DNA from: Mucilaginibacter rigui
GTDB lineage: Bacteria; Bacteroidota; Bacteroidia; Sphingobacteriales; Sphingobacteriaceae
Direction: 5' to 3'
Assembly: GCF_014773275.1 (NCBI RefSeq)
Contig: NZ_JACWMW010000001.1
Location: forward strand, 744,001-808,000
DNA length: 64,000 nt
Shown: one piece after another, positions 45,096-52,443 of the stretch
Layout of the letters: the number at the start of each line of letters is the position of its first letter
Position numbering within the stretch: the first letter of the stretch is position 1
Notes under the pieces: model-generated
The model's database searches: none
What the model saw: only the letters and a program-made list of their open reading frames with translations
What the model was told of the DNA's origin: nothing
Position numbers and translations under genes: made by a program

Positions 45096-46526
45096 ATGAT
45101 CAACAGTAATTTAACTATCGGAGTATTTGGAATAGGATTAGACGTTTATTGGGAACAATTCGAGGGATTAAAAACAAGCCTGGAAGGTTACCTGCAAACA
45201 CTATGCTTGAAATTTGCTGATCAGCCCGTGCGTGTTGTGAATGCCGGATTAGTAGATACTGTGAATAAGGCTTTCGAAACGGGTAAAAAATTCAGGCAGG
45301 AGGATGTAGACCTGGTTTTCCTGTATGTGGGTACATACGCGCTTTCGTCAACAGTTTTACCCGTGGTACAAAAATTAAATGTACCGGTTGTGATACTCAA
45401 TCTATCGCCTGAAGATAATATTGATTATGAAACCTTTAATAACCTTAATGATCGTACGCAGATGACAGGTACATGGTTGAAGTATTGCTCGGCCTGTCCC
45501 GTGCCCGAAATTGCAAACGTTTTTAAACGTACCGGCATTAAGTTTTACCAGGTAACAGGTATGCTGCAGCACGATGAAGAAAGCAATAATGAAATAATTG
45601 AATGGGTAGAAGCTGCCAACGTTGCCCATATTATGCAAAACAACCGCATGGGCTGCATGGGTAATTATTACTCGGGTATGTTGGATATCTACACAGATCT
45701 TACCCTGCAGATAAAATACTTTGGCGGTCATTTTGAGCATATCGAAGTGGAAGAGTTGACCACTATAAAAAACACAGTTACAACTACCGAGGCGGACAGC
45801 CGTGTAGCCGAGTTTCGCGCGAAATTTGACATACAGGATGATTGCACCGATGGCGAATTGTTACGGGCCGCCAAAACATCAGTAGCGATGGATAAATTGG
45901 TGGCTAAACACCAGTTAGGTTCTTTTGCTTATTACCATAAGGGAACGGGTAATGCCGATAATGAGGATACCATGAGCTCGATAATTTTAGGCAACTCGTT
46001 ACTTACGGCGAATGGTGTGCCTGTAGCAGGCGAGTATGAGATAAAGAACGCGCAGGCCATGAAGATAATGGACAGCTTTGGCGCAGGTGGCTCTTTTACC
46101 GAATACTACGCTATGGATTATAAAGACGATGTAGTGTTGATGGGGCATGACGGTCCCGGCCACATTGCCATTGCCGAAGGGCGTACAAAAGTTAAGCCTT
46201 TGCAGGTGTATCATGGCAAGGTAGGGTGCGGGCTTTCGGTAGAAATGGCTGTTAAAAGCGGGCCTGTTACCTGCCTTTCAATACTCGAAAACAGCAAAGG
46301 CGAATTGGTAATGCTGGTTGCCGAAGGCGAATCGGTAAGCGGCCCTATTCTGCAGATCGGGAATACCAACAGCCGGTACAAATTCCCTGTTGGTGCCCGC
46401 CAGTTTGTTAACGATTGGAATAGCCACGGCCCGGCGCATCATTGCGCGGTTGGGGTGGGCCACATTACCAGCAAGCTTGATAAATTAGCAAAAATATTAG
46501 GGATGGAGATGATACAAGTGTGTTAA
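45096..46526 (+). CDS. Arabinose/fucose isomerase-family protein
   Basis: A 476-residue cytoplasmic protein of the L-arabinose/L-fucose isomerase superfamily. The central block NNRMGCMGNYYSGMLDIYTD, then GAGGSFTEYYAMDYKDDVVLMGHDGPGH and the C-terminal NDWNSHGPAHHCAVGVGHI with paired His, match the fold's metal site. The sugar cannot be assigned: the locus already encodes RhaI for L-rhamnose, and no matching kinase or epimerase lies beside it. Last gene of the plus-strand run, 50 nt after GH106, and followed by a terminator. Confidence 0.82.
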   Translation: MINSNLTIGVFGIGLDVYWEQFEGLKTSLEGYLQTLCLKFADQPVRVVNAGLVDTVNKAFETGKKFRQEDVDLVFLYVGTYALSSTVLPVVQKLNVPVVILNLSPEDNIDYETFNNLNDRTQMTGTWLKYCSACPVPEIANVFKRTGIKFYQVTGMLQHDEESNNEIIEWVEAANVAHIMQNNRMGCMGNYYSGMLDIYTDLTLQIKYFGGHFEHIEVEELTTIKNTVTTTEADSRVAEFRAKFDIQDDCTDGELLRAAKTSVAMDKLVAKHQLGSFAYYHKGTGNADNEDTMSSIILGNSLLTANGVPVAGEYEIKNAQAMKIMDSFGAGGSFTEYYAMDYKDDVVLMGHDGPGHIAIAEGRTKVKPLQVYHGKVGCGLSVEMAVKSGPVTCLSILENSKGELVMLVAEGESVSGPILQIGNTNSRYKFPVGARQFVNDWNSHGPAHHCAVGVGHITSKLDKLAKILGMEMIQVC

Positions 46527-46564
46527 AGGCACCGTAGATATAATATAATGCCTGGTCAAAATGC

Positions 46565-46600
46565 AAAAAGCCATTTCTTTTTTTAAGAAATGGCTTTTTT
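46565..46600 (+). terminator. Terminator ending the rhamnoside gene run
   Basis: AAGCCATTTCTT and AAGAAATGGCTT pair as a perfect 12-bp stem around a short T-rich loop, followed by a T-run (46595-46600). It separates the rhamnoside locus from the low-oxygen genes. Confidence 0.88.
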
Positions 46601-46633
46601 ATGCCGTTAATTAAAAACCGAGATTACCCAAAT

Positions 46634-46699
46634 ATGACCAGGGTCATGGTTTAAACCAATGGTGGTCATGTTCACGTTGCTCACAAACGCCGAACTTTA
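46634..46699 (+). promoter_or_regulatory. FNR-like site plus -7 box, 44-nt spacing
   Basis: ATGAC-CAGG-GTCAT (46634-46647) is a perfect palindrome. After 44 nt comes GAACTTTA (46692-46699), a partial match to TAnnTTTG, in the same position as at ccoNO. It places transcription start near 46703, upstream of the ATG at 46767. Confidence 0.55.
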
Positions 46700-46766
46700 C
46701 AGTGTATATTTCACTAAATCTCTTCATTATACCGGCAATAAATTGGCGGTAGTTAAAAACTGGAAA

Positions 46767-47186
46767 ATGGAAATCACCCAAAAGTTATCCGAGCGATCAC
46801 AACAGTACTACGTTATTACAAAACAATGGTTGTCTGACCTTGAATTCCTTACGTTCGAAGCCGAATTTCTTCATAAACTAATGGAAAACTATTTCACCTC
46901 GTTATCAAACGAAGGCTACCTTAATAAACTGGTATTGGCAAACCAACTGTTATCCAAAATGGAGGTAGAGAAAAATCATGTACATGTTATGGTATCACAT
47001 CACATAAAAAAACTGGAAATGATAGCAGAGAACATCATTCCGGATACTACTGAAGAGCTTGCTGAGAACCAATTATTGATAGAAAACTTCATGTCAACTA
47101 TTATAAGGCAATACCGGCAGGTAAAGAAAGAGATCTATGCAATTGTTGAAACTGCAATGCATGAGGATAATGTATCAACTAAATAA
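46767..47186 (+). CDS. Hypothetical helical protein
   Basis: I do not recognise this 139-residue protein. It appears almost wholly alpha-helical and charged (for example ITQKLSERSQQYYVITKQWL, LENQLLIENFMSTIIRQYR-like segments), with no signal or membrane helix, and could form a coiled-coil bundle. A longer frame starting at 46659 is excluded if the promoter at 46634-46699 is right, because that start would lie before the transcript; the first in-frame ATG inside the transcript is 46767. It is a single-gene unit with its own terminator at 47205-47230. Confidence 0.7.
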   Translation: MEITQKLSERSQQYYVITKQWLSDLEFLTFEAEFLHKLMENYFTSLSNEGYLNKLVLANQLLSKMEVEKNHVHVMVSHHIKKLEMIAENIIPDTTEELAENQLLIENFMSTIIRQYRQVKKEIYAIVETAMHEDNVSTK

Positions 47187-47204
47187 ATTATCTCTCACTT
47201 ATCG

Positions 47205-47230
47205 GAAAAAGCGCTTTACGGCGCTTTTTC
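47205..47230 (+). terminator. Terminator after hypothetical gene
   Basis: GAAAAAGCGC-TTTACG-GCGCTTTTTC is a perfect 10-bp stem with a 6-nt loop; the T-run is inside the 3' arm. Confidence 0.88.
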
Positions 47231-47267
47231 TGTTTCTGCCCTTTCTTGTTCACAATCAGGGTAATAT

Positions 47268-47311
47268 GTGACCGTCGTCACTAATTTTCTGCCGCTTTTA
47301 AGTCAATTTTA
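47268..47311 (+). promoter_or_regulatory. FNR-like site plus -7 box, 22-nt spacing
   Basis: GTGAC-CGTC-GTCAC (47268-47281) is a perfect palindrome followed after 22 nt by CAATTTTA (47304-47311). Box and spacing are the same as at the Usp remnant (8228-8271). The centre falls near -40, the usual class II position for Crp/Fnr activators. Drives the L,D-transpeptidase and Usp genes. Confidence 0.6.
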
Positions 47312-47331
47312 CATTATAAAATCAACGAGTT

Positions 47332-48786
47332 ATGGAAAGGATGATGATATCAATAAAATCGGCTAAAGCAATTGGTATAACTATACTTTACTCCGTAGTG
47401 TTACAATTTTTATCGTTTCATAGCTACGCAAAAAGCATAGATAGAGATACATCACTTACTGGTGAAATTACAATGCTGATGCATGAAAAAACAATTAACA
47501 ATGAGTTGTATTTTCCTGCTTCGGTTAAACGTTTTTACGCGAGTAGCGGTTATAAACCTTCCTGGATAAAAGGCCCTGTTAATTCTGCGAAAACATGGGA
47601 TGCCATGTTGATGATAGATTGCGTTTTACAGTTTGGCTTATCATACGATGATTATCACCCCAAAGAGCTTTTGTACGACAAGCTCCATATTATGCTGGAT
47701 AAAGGAAATGAGATAAGCAATGCTCAAAAAGCCAGGTTTGATGTTATGCTTACCGATGCCATGCTTGCTTTTATTAATCACCTGCATTATGGTAAGTTAA
47801 ACCCTAATTTTTCTTCTGCTCAAATAGATGCCGGTATCCCCGGGAATGTTTATGCGGAACTGGTACTGGCAAGCGCCATACAGCAACCCGATTTTATGAG
47901 CGCTGTATTAGCTGTGCAGCCAAAATCAAAAGAATATTATGCTTTACAGCGGTACTTGTACAAAGTAAAAGGTTTACAGCTTGATGATTGCTATGAGGTG
48001 CCCGATGCCGATGTAAGAAAAGCAGCCATCAACATGGAAAGGCTGCGCTGGGCTGATGTTGAACAAAGCAGTTATATACAGGTTAACATACCAACATACA
48101 CCCTCAGTTTTCACCAACCCGATACTACCTATTTGTTTAAAATAATAGTAGGTAAACCATCAACACCAACCCCTACATTGTTAAGCGGGATAAGTTACTT
48201 TACAACCGCGCCCGAGTGGAAAGTGCCGGCTAATATATTTACAAAGGAATTGCTGCCAAAAGCCATAAAGAATACAAAATACCTGGAGGACAACCACATC
48301 GCCATCTATAATAACAGGGGTGTTTACGTTGAGCCACTTTTAAACAATTTGTTAAGCGTTAAGAAAAATTCAAAAAATTATTACGCCAGGCAGTCATCCG
48401 GCTGCGATAATTCATTAGGCCGTATTGTTTTCAGGTTTGCCAATATCTACGATGTATACCTGCATGATACACCCGAACAAAGCCTTTTTAAAAAGAAGGA
48501 ACGTGCGCTTAGCCATGGCTGTGTACGGGTAGAACAGGCCGAAAAACTTGCATCACTACTTTTAAAAAATGATGACGCAGAAAGCAAAATTGCCGATATG
48601 CATAAAGCTGTTATGGCATACACAAACCAAAACTTTAAGCTTAAAAAACAGGTGCCAATAAACATTACCTACCTAACCTGCGAAATGAAAGAAGGGGAAC
48701 TCATTATATATAAAGATATATACAACCTTGACAAAAGCCTGGAGATGGCTTTGTATAATGACAGCCCGGTTTTAACCATGCGCTAA
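47332..48786 (+). CDS. L,D-transpeptidase (YkuD) with scaffold domain
   Basis: A 484-residue exported protein (hydrophobic signal at residues 12-34). The first 230 residues are the scaffold region of large L,D-transpeptidases (YDDYHPKELLYDKL, MLTDAMLAFINHLHYGKLNP). The YkuD domain follows, with the catalytic motif YLHDTPEQSLF then LSHGCVRVEQAEKLA, Cys at about 397. It forms 3-3 cross-links in peptidoglycan or attaches proteins to it. It is 29 nt upstream of a usp gene and shares its promoter, suggesting cell-wall remodelling as part of the low-oxygen response. Confidence 0.92.
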   Translation: MERMMISIKSAKAIGITILYSVVLQFLSFHSYAKSIDRDTSLTGEITMLMHEKTINNELYFPASVKRFYASSGYKPSWIKGPVNSAKTWDAMLMIDCVLQFGLSYDDYHPKELLYDKLHIMLDKGNEISNAQKARFDVMLTDAMLAFINHLHYGKLNPNFSSAQIDAGIPGNVYAELVLASAIQQPDFMSAVLAVQPKSKEYYALQRYLYKVKGLQLDDCYEVPDADVRKAAINMERLRWADVEQSSYIQVNIPTYTLSFHQPDTTYLFKIIVGKPSTPTPTLLSGISYFTTAPEWKVPANIFTKELLPKAIKNTKYLEDNHIAIYNNRGVYVEPLLNNLLSVKKNSKNYYARQSSGCDNSLGRIVFRFANIYDVYLHDTPEQSLFKKKERALSHGCVRVEQAEKLASLLLKNDDAESKIADMHKAVMAYTNQNFKLKKQVPINITYLTCEMKEGELIIYKDIYNLDKSLEMALYNDSPVLTMR

Positions 48787-48815
48787 CATACAGTAAACTA
48801 TAAACCGCTACAACA

Positions 48816-49703
48816 ATGAAAACTATTTTAGTGCCAACAGATTTTTCTGAAGCTGCCGATAACGCAGCGCGCTATGCCATACATCTTGCCAAAACTTTAA
48901 AGGCTAACGTGAAATTTTGTAACGCCATTAAAGTGCCTTTAGAAAGCAGTATGGCTGCAAATTTGGTTTGGCCAGCGTATAATTATGATGACCTTGAAAA
49001 AGATGTTTTAAAAGAATTAAAACACCTTGCAGACAGGTTAATGACTGAAGACCGGGATAATACCAGCCTGCAGTCTTTTCATCCGCGTGTAGATACATGC
49101 TGCGGTGCAGGGTCGGTAACCGATGTGGTAAAAAGTACAGTAGAAAAAGAGAGGATATGCCTGGTAGTTATGGGTATGTCTGGTGCGGGTAAGGTAAGCC
49201 GCTTTTTATTAGGCAGTAACAGCCGCGACCTGATCGATGTGGCAGATTTCCCGGTTTTACTAATACCCCATACGGCAACATTTAAGCCCATAGAAAAAGT
49301 AACGTTTGCCACCAACCTTAGCGAGGATGATATAGGTTTAATTCATTCTTTAACGGGTTTAGTGCGCCCCTTTAATGCCGAGTTATTGATCAGCAATTTA
49401 TCAGACACAGGTAAGCATAAGCAAGATCACCAAAAAATGGTTGATAGTTTTTTAAATGACGTTACCTGCAAGGTAGATTACCCCAAAATATATTACCGCC
49501 AGATATCAACCAAAGAAATTGATGAAGGCTTAGAGTGGATCTCCCTTCATACGCAGGCCAATATGCTGGCCATTGTACATCACAAGCCCGTTATGTTTAG
49601 CTTATTTGATAAAAGCCACACACAAAAGCTTGCCAAGCATATCACTATTCCGCTGCTGGTTTTCCCTAAAGTAAAGGCCGAGGCACCGTTGCCGGTGTTT
49701 TAA
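48816..49703 (+). CDS. Universal stress protein, tandem UspA domains
   Basis: A 295-residue protein starting MKTILVPTDFSEAADNAARY. The first domain holds the ATP-loop-like VVMGMSGAGKVSRFLLGSNS sequence with SADFPVLLIP-like end strand; the second (VTFATNLSEDDIGLIHSLTG) is more diverged. Second gene of the transcript begun at 47332, and followed by a strong terminator. Confidence 0.93.
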   Translation: MKTILVPTDFSEAADNAARYAIHLAKTLKANVKFCNAIKVPLESSMAANLVWPAYNYDDLEKDVLKELKHLADRLMTEDRDNTSLQSFHPRVDTCCGAGSVTDVVKSTVEKERICLVVMGMSGAGKVSRFLLGSNSRDLIDVADFPVLLIPHTATFKPIEKVTFATNLSEDDIGLIHSLTGLVRPFNAELLISNLSDTGKHKQDHQKMVDSFLNDVTCKVDYPKIYYRQISTKEIDEGLEWISLHTQANMLAIVHHKPVMFSLFDKSHTQKLAKHITIPLLVFPKVKAEAPLPVF

Positions 49704-49712
49704 CCTGCAAAA

Positions 49713-49754
49713 AAAATGATGCGGATCACTTTCTATAAAAATCCGCATCATTTT
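49713..49754 (+). terminator. Terminator after usp
   Basis: AAAATGATGCGGAT (49713-49726) and ATCCGCATCATTTT (49741-49754) pair as a perfect 14-bp stem with a 14-nt loop, with A- and T-runs at the ends, so it may work in both directions. Confidence 0.85.
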
Positions 49755-49803
49755 ACAATAGGCTGTCGTCATGCATTTTTGAGGTATCAATTAATGATGA
49801 TAT

Positions 49804-52194
49804 ATGGCTGTTGATACCCTTACCAAAACTACCTGCTACCATTGCGGAGACGATTGCAACAAGGCGATTGAATTTGACGAAAAAACCTTTTGCTGTAACG
49901 GATGTAAGCAGGTTTACAGCATACTATCAAACAACGGGTTATGTAATTACTATAATTACAACGACCATCCGGGCGCTAACCGCGCGCGCACCGATAAACG
50001 CTTCGGGTACCTGGATAACGAATCTATCATCAGTGAACTGATAGATTACTCGGACGATACCAAAACCATTGTAACCCTTTACATCCCATACATCCACTGC
50101 AGCTCGTGCATCTGGTTGCTTGAGCAGCTACATAAAATAAACCCTGCCATTTATTACAGCCGGGTTGATTTTATAAAAAAACAGGTAAACATCCGCTTTA
50201 ATAAAAAAGAGGTGAGCTTGCGGCAGGTGGTAGAGCTGATGTCAGACATTGGTTATGAACCACTCATTAGCCTGCATGATATTGTGAAAGACCAGGTGGT
50301 TGGGCAAAAAGACAACCTGGTAAAAAAAATAGCAGTTGCCGGCTTTTGCTTTGGTAACGTAATGCTGCTTAGTTTCCCCGAGTATTTTGGCTTATCTGGT
50401 TATGAGCAAAATTTCAGGCAGTTTTTTGGCTGGTTAAATATATTGTTTGCTATACCGGTGCTGTTATACTCGGGCAGCGGCTATTTTGTATCGGCATGGC
50501 ATAACCTGCGCAATAAAGTTTTAAATATCGATTTCCCGCTAGCTCTGGGTATCGCGGTGTTATTTATACGCACCGTAGCCGAAATATTAACGCATACAGG
50601 TGCCGGATTTGCCGATACCTTATGCGGATTGGTTTTCTTTTTACTGGTTGGAAAGTTTGTTCAGCAAAAAACCTATTACCATCTGTCTTTCGAACGCGAT
50701 TATCGTTCATTCTTCCCGGTTGCTGTGCAGGTAATAGAGGGGGATAGAGAAAGCCCATTACCACTATCGGGGTTAAAGGTGGGGCAACGTGTACGGATTC
50801 GTCACAACGAGATCATACCGGCTGACGCCATATTGTTAAAGGGCGATGCCCGGATAGATTTTAGCTTTGTAACGGGCGAATCTATCCCTGTTAATAAAAC
50901 ACTTGGCGAAGTTATTTACGCAGGTGGCCGCCAAATGGGCGAGGCCATTGAACTTGATATAATAAAGCCCGTATCACAAAGTTACCTTACCCAACTGTGG
51001 AATAATGAGGCGTTTACCCGCCAACAGGATAACCGTATGCAAACTTTTAACGAGCGGGTTAGCAAATACTTTACCGTTATACTACTCATAATAGCTTTTG
51101 GCGCAATGGCTTATTGGCTGCCAACAGATGCACGCAGAGGGGTAGCTGCCTTTACTGCTGTACTTATAGTAGCCTGCCCGTGTGCATTAGCTTTAAGCAC
51201 GCCCTTTACCATGTCGGCAGCGTTAGGGGTTTTAGATAGAAATTTGTTTTATCTTAAAAATACCGCGATTGTTGAACGTTTAGCGGCTATTGATACCATA
51301 GTACTCGATAAAACCGGCACCATTACCCTGGGTGGAAGGGCGGGGGTATTGGTGGATGCAAACCTTACAAATTATCAAAAGCAAATCATATACAGCGTTT
51401 GCAGTAATTCTGGCCACCCGCTAAGCAGGCAGATATGTGAGTTGTTTAATGATTACGAGCGGTTGCCGGTAGTATCGTACCGCGAGTACGCCGGGAAGGG
51501 TATAACGGCTTATGTAGCCGGTTACTTTGTTAGTATTGGCAGTAACAGGTTTGTGAATGTGCCGCGTGTAAAAGCAGAAGATAAAATAACAACCCGGGTG
51601 CATATACAATTTGATGAGCAATATGCGGGGTATATAAGCTTTGAACAGGCTTACCGTCCGGGTTTAAAAGAGATAACAGACCTGGCAGGAAAGTATAAGA
51701 TCTATCTTTTATCGGGCGATAACGACCAGGAACGTAACGCGTTGCTACCGTACTTTAAAGATAGCGGCTATATGCAGTTCAATGCATCGCCTCAGCAAAA
51801 GCTCGATTTTATAAAATCATTACAACTGGCCGGGCGCAAGGTAATGATGATGGGCGATGGGCTTAATGATTCGGGCGCGCTTAAGCAAAGCGATTTAGGT
51901 GTGGCTGTTACCGATAATGTAAACAATTTTTCGCCGGGGAGCGATGCCATACTGGATGGCCGTTCGCTGAATAAGCTTCCCCAGTTCCTGCGGTTCTCTA
52001 AAAATACGGTAAGTATTATACACGCATCCTTCCTGATATCGGTTGTTTATAATCTCATTGGTTTAAGCTTTGCCGTTACAGGCATGCTATCGCCCATTAT
52101 AGCCGCCATATTAATGCCGCTTAGCACGGCAACTATTATATCATTCACCAGTATTGCCACGCACCTGGCAGCAAAAAAAAGAGAATTATCATGA
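49804..52194 (+). CDS. ccoI: Cu-type P1B ATPase for cbb3 oxidase assembly
   Basis: A 796-residue heavy-metal ATPase. The Cys-rich N-terminus (CYHCGDDCNKAI, CCNGCKQVYSIL, about 12-44) is the metal-binding domain seen in oxidase-linked pumps, followed by an HMA domain with HCSSCIWLLE (about 98). CPCALALS (about 457) is the copper site in TM6, DKTGTIT (about 501) the phosphorylation site, and GDGLNDSGALKQSD (about 683) the hinge. It supplies copper to CcoN. It shares ATGA with ccoS. Confidence 0.95.
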   Translation: MAVDTLTKTTCYHCGDDCNKAIEFDEKTFCCNGCKQVYSILSNNGLCNYYNYNDHPGANRARTDKRFGYLDNESIISELIDYSDDTKTIVTLYIPYIHCSSCIWLLEQLHKINPAIYYSRVDFIKKQVNIRFNKKEVSLRQVVELMSDIGYEPLISLHDIVKDQVVGQKDNLVKKIAVAGFCFGNVMLLSFPEYFGLSGYEQNFRQFFGWLNILFAIPVLLYSGSGYFVSAWHNLRNKVLNIDFPLALGIAVLFIRTVAEILTHTGAGFADTLCGLVFFLLVGKFVQQKTYYHLSFERDYRSFFPVAVQVIEGDRESPLPLSGLKVGQRVRIRHNEIIPADAILLKGDARIDFSFVTGESIPVNKTLGEVIYAGGRQMGEAIELDIIKPVSQSYLTQLWNNEAFTRQQDNRMQTFNERVSKYFTVILLIIAFGAMAYWLPTDARRGVAAFTAVLIVACPCALALSTPFTMSAALGVLDRNLFYLKNTAIVERLAAIDTIVLDKTGTITLGGRAGVLVDANLTNYQKQIIYSVCSNSGHPLSRQICELFNDYERLPVVSYREYAGKGITAYVAGYFVSIGSNRFVNVPRVKAEDKITTRVHIQFDEQYAGYISFEQAYRPGLKEITDLAGKYKIYLLSGDNDQERNALLPYFKDSGYMQFNASPQQKLDFIKSLQLAGRKVMMMGDGLNDSGALKQSDLGVAVTDNVNNFSPGSDAILDGRSLNKLPQFLRFSKNTVSIIHASFLISVVYNLIGLSFAVTGMLSPIIAAILMPLSTATIISFTSIATHLAAKKRELS

Positions 52195-52349
52195 GCATTA
52201 TTTATTTTTTAATTGGCTGCAGCATTATGCTCGCACTTGTTTTTTTAGGCGCTTTTTTTTGGGCGCAGCGCACCGGGCAAAATGACGATATGTACACCCC
52301 GGGCGTACGCATACTGCTTGATGATGAACCGCAGGAAGAAAAAAAGTGA
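52191..52349 (+). CDS. ccoS: cbb3 oxidase maturation protein CcoS
   Basis: A 52-residue single-span membrane protein beginning MSIIYFLIGCSIMLALVFLG, followed by FFWAQRTGQNDDMYTPGVRI, the usual CcoS pattern of one helix then a W-A-x4-QxDD stretch. Needed for metal centres in CcoN. It overlaps ccoI by 4 nt. Its stop codon lies inside the FNR-like palindrome (52346-52359). Confidence 0.93.
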   Translation: MSIIYFLIGCSIMLALVFLGAFFWAQRTGQNDDMYTPGVRILLDDEPQEEKK

Positions 52350-52411
52350 CCCGTGTCATTATTTAAGCAAACGCCCGTCATTCCGCCTGCTAACACACAA
52401 ACCTAATTTTA
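52346..52411 (+). promoter_or_regulatory. FNR-like site plus -7 box, 44-nt spacing (ccoNO promoter)
   Basis: GTGAC-CCGT-GTCAT (52346-52359) is followed after 44 nt by TAATTTTA (52404-52411), a 7 of 8 match to TAnnTTTG. Transcription would start about 30 nt before the ccoNO ATG. The structural operon can thus be induced apart from ccoIS. Confidence 0.7.
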
Positions 52412-52443
52412 CACCATCCAAAAACAATATACACTGAACATTT

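Noticed and set aside
46659..46766. Extension of the helical protein gene to the ATG at 46659
   Set aside because: That codon precedes the predicted transcript start and the extra residues are unlike the helical body of the protein.
49759..49772. GTCAT half-site (49768-49772) upstream of ccoI as another FNR-like site
   Set aside because: The left half TAGGC does not match and no -7 box is found 22 or 44 nt downstream before the ATG.
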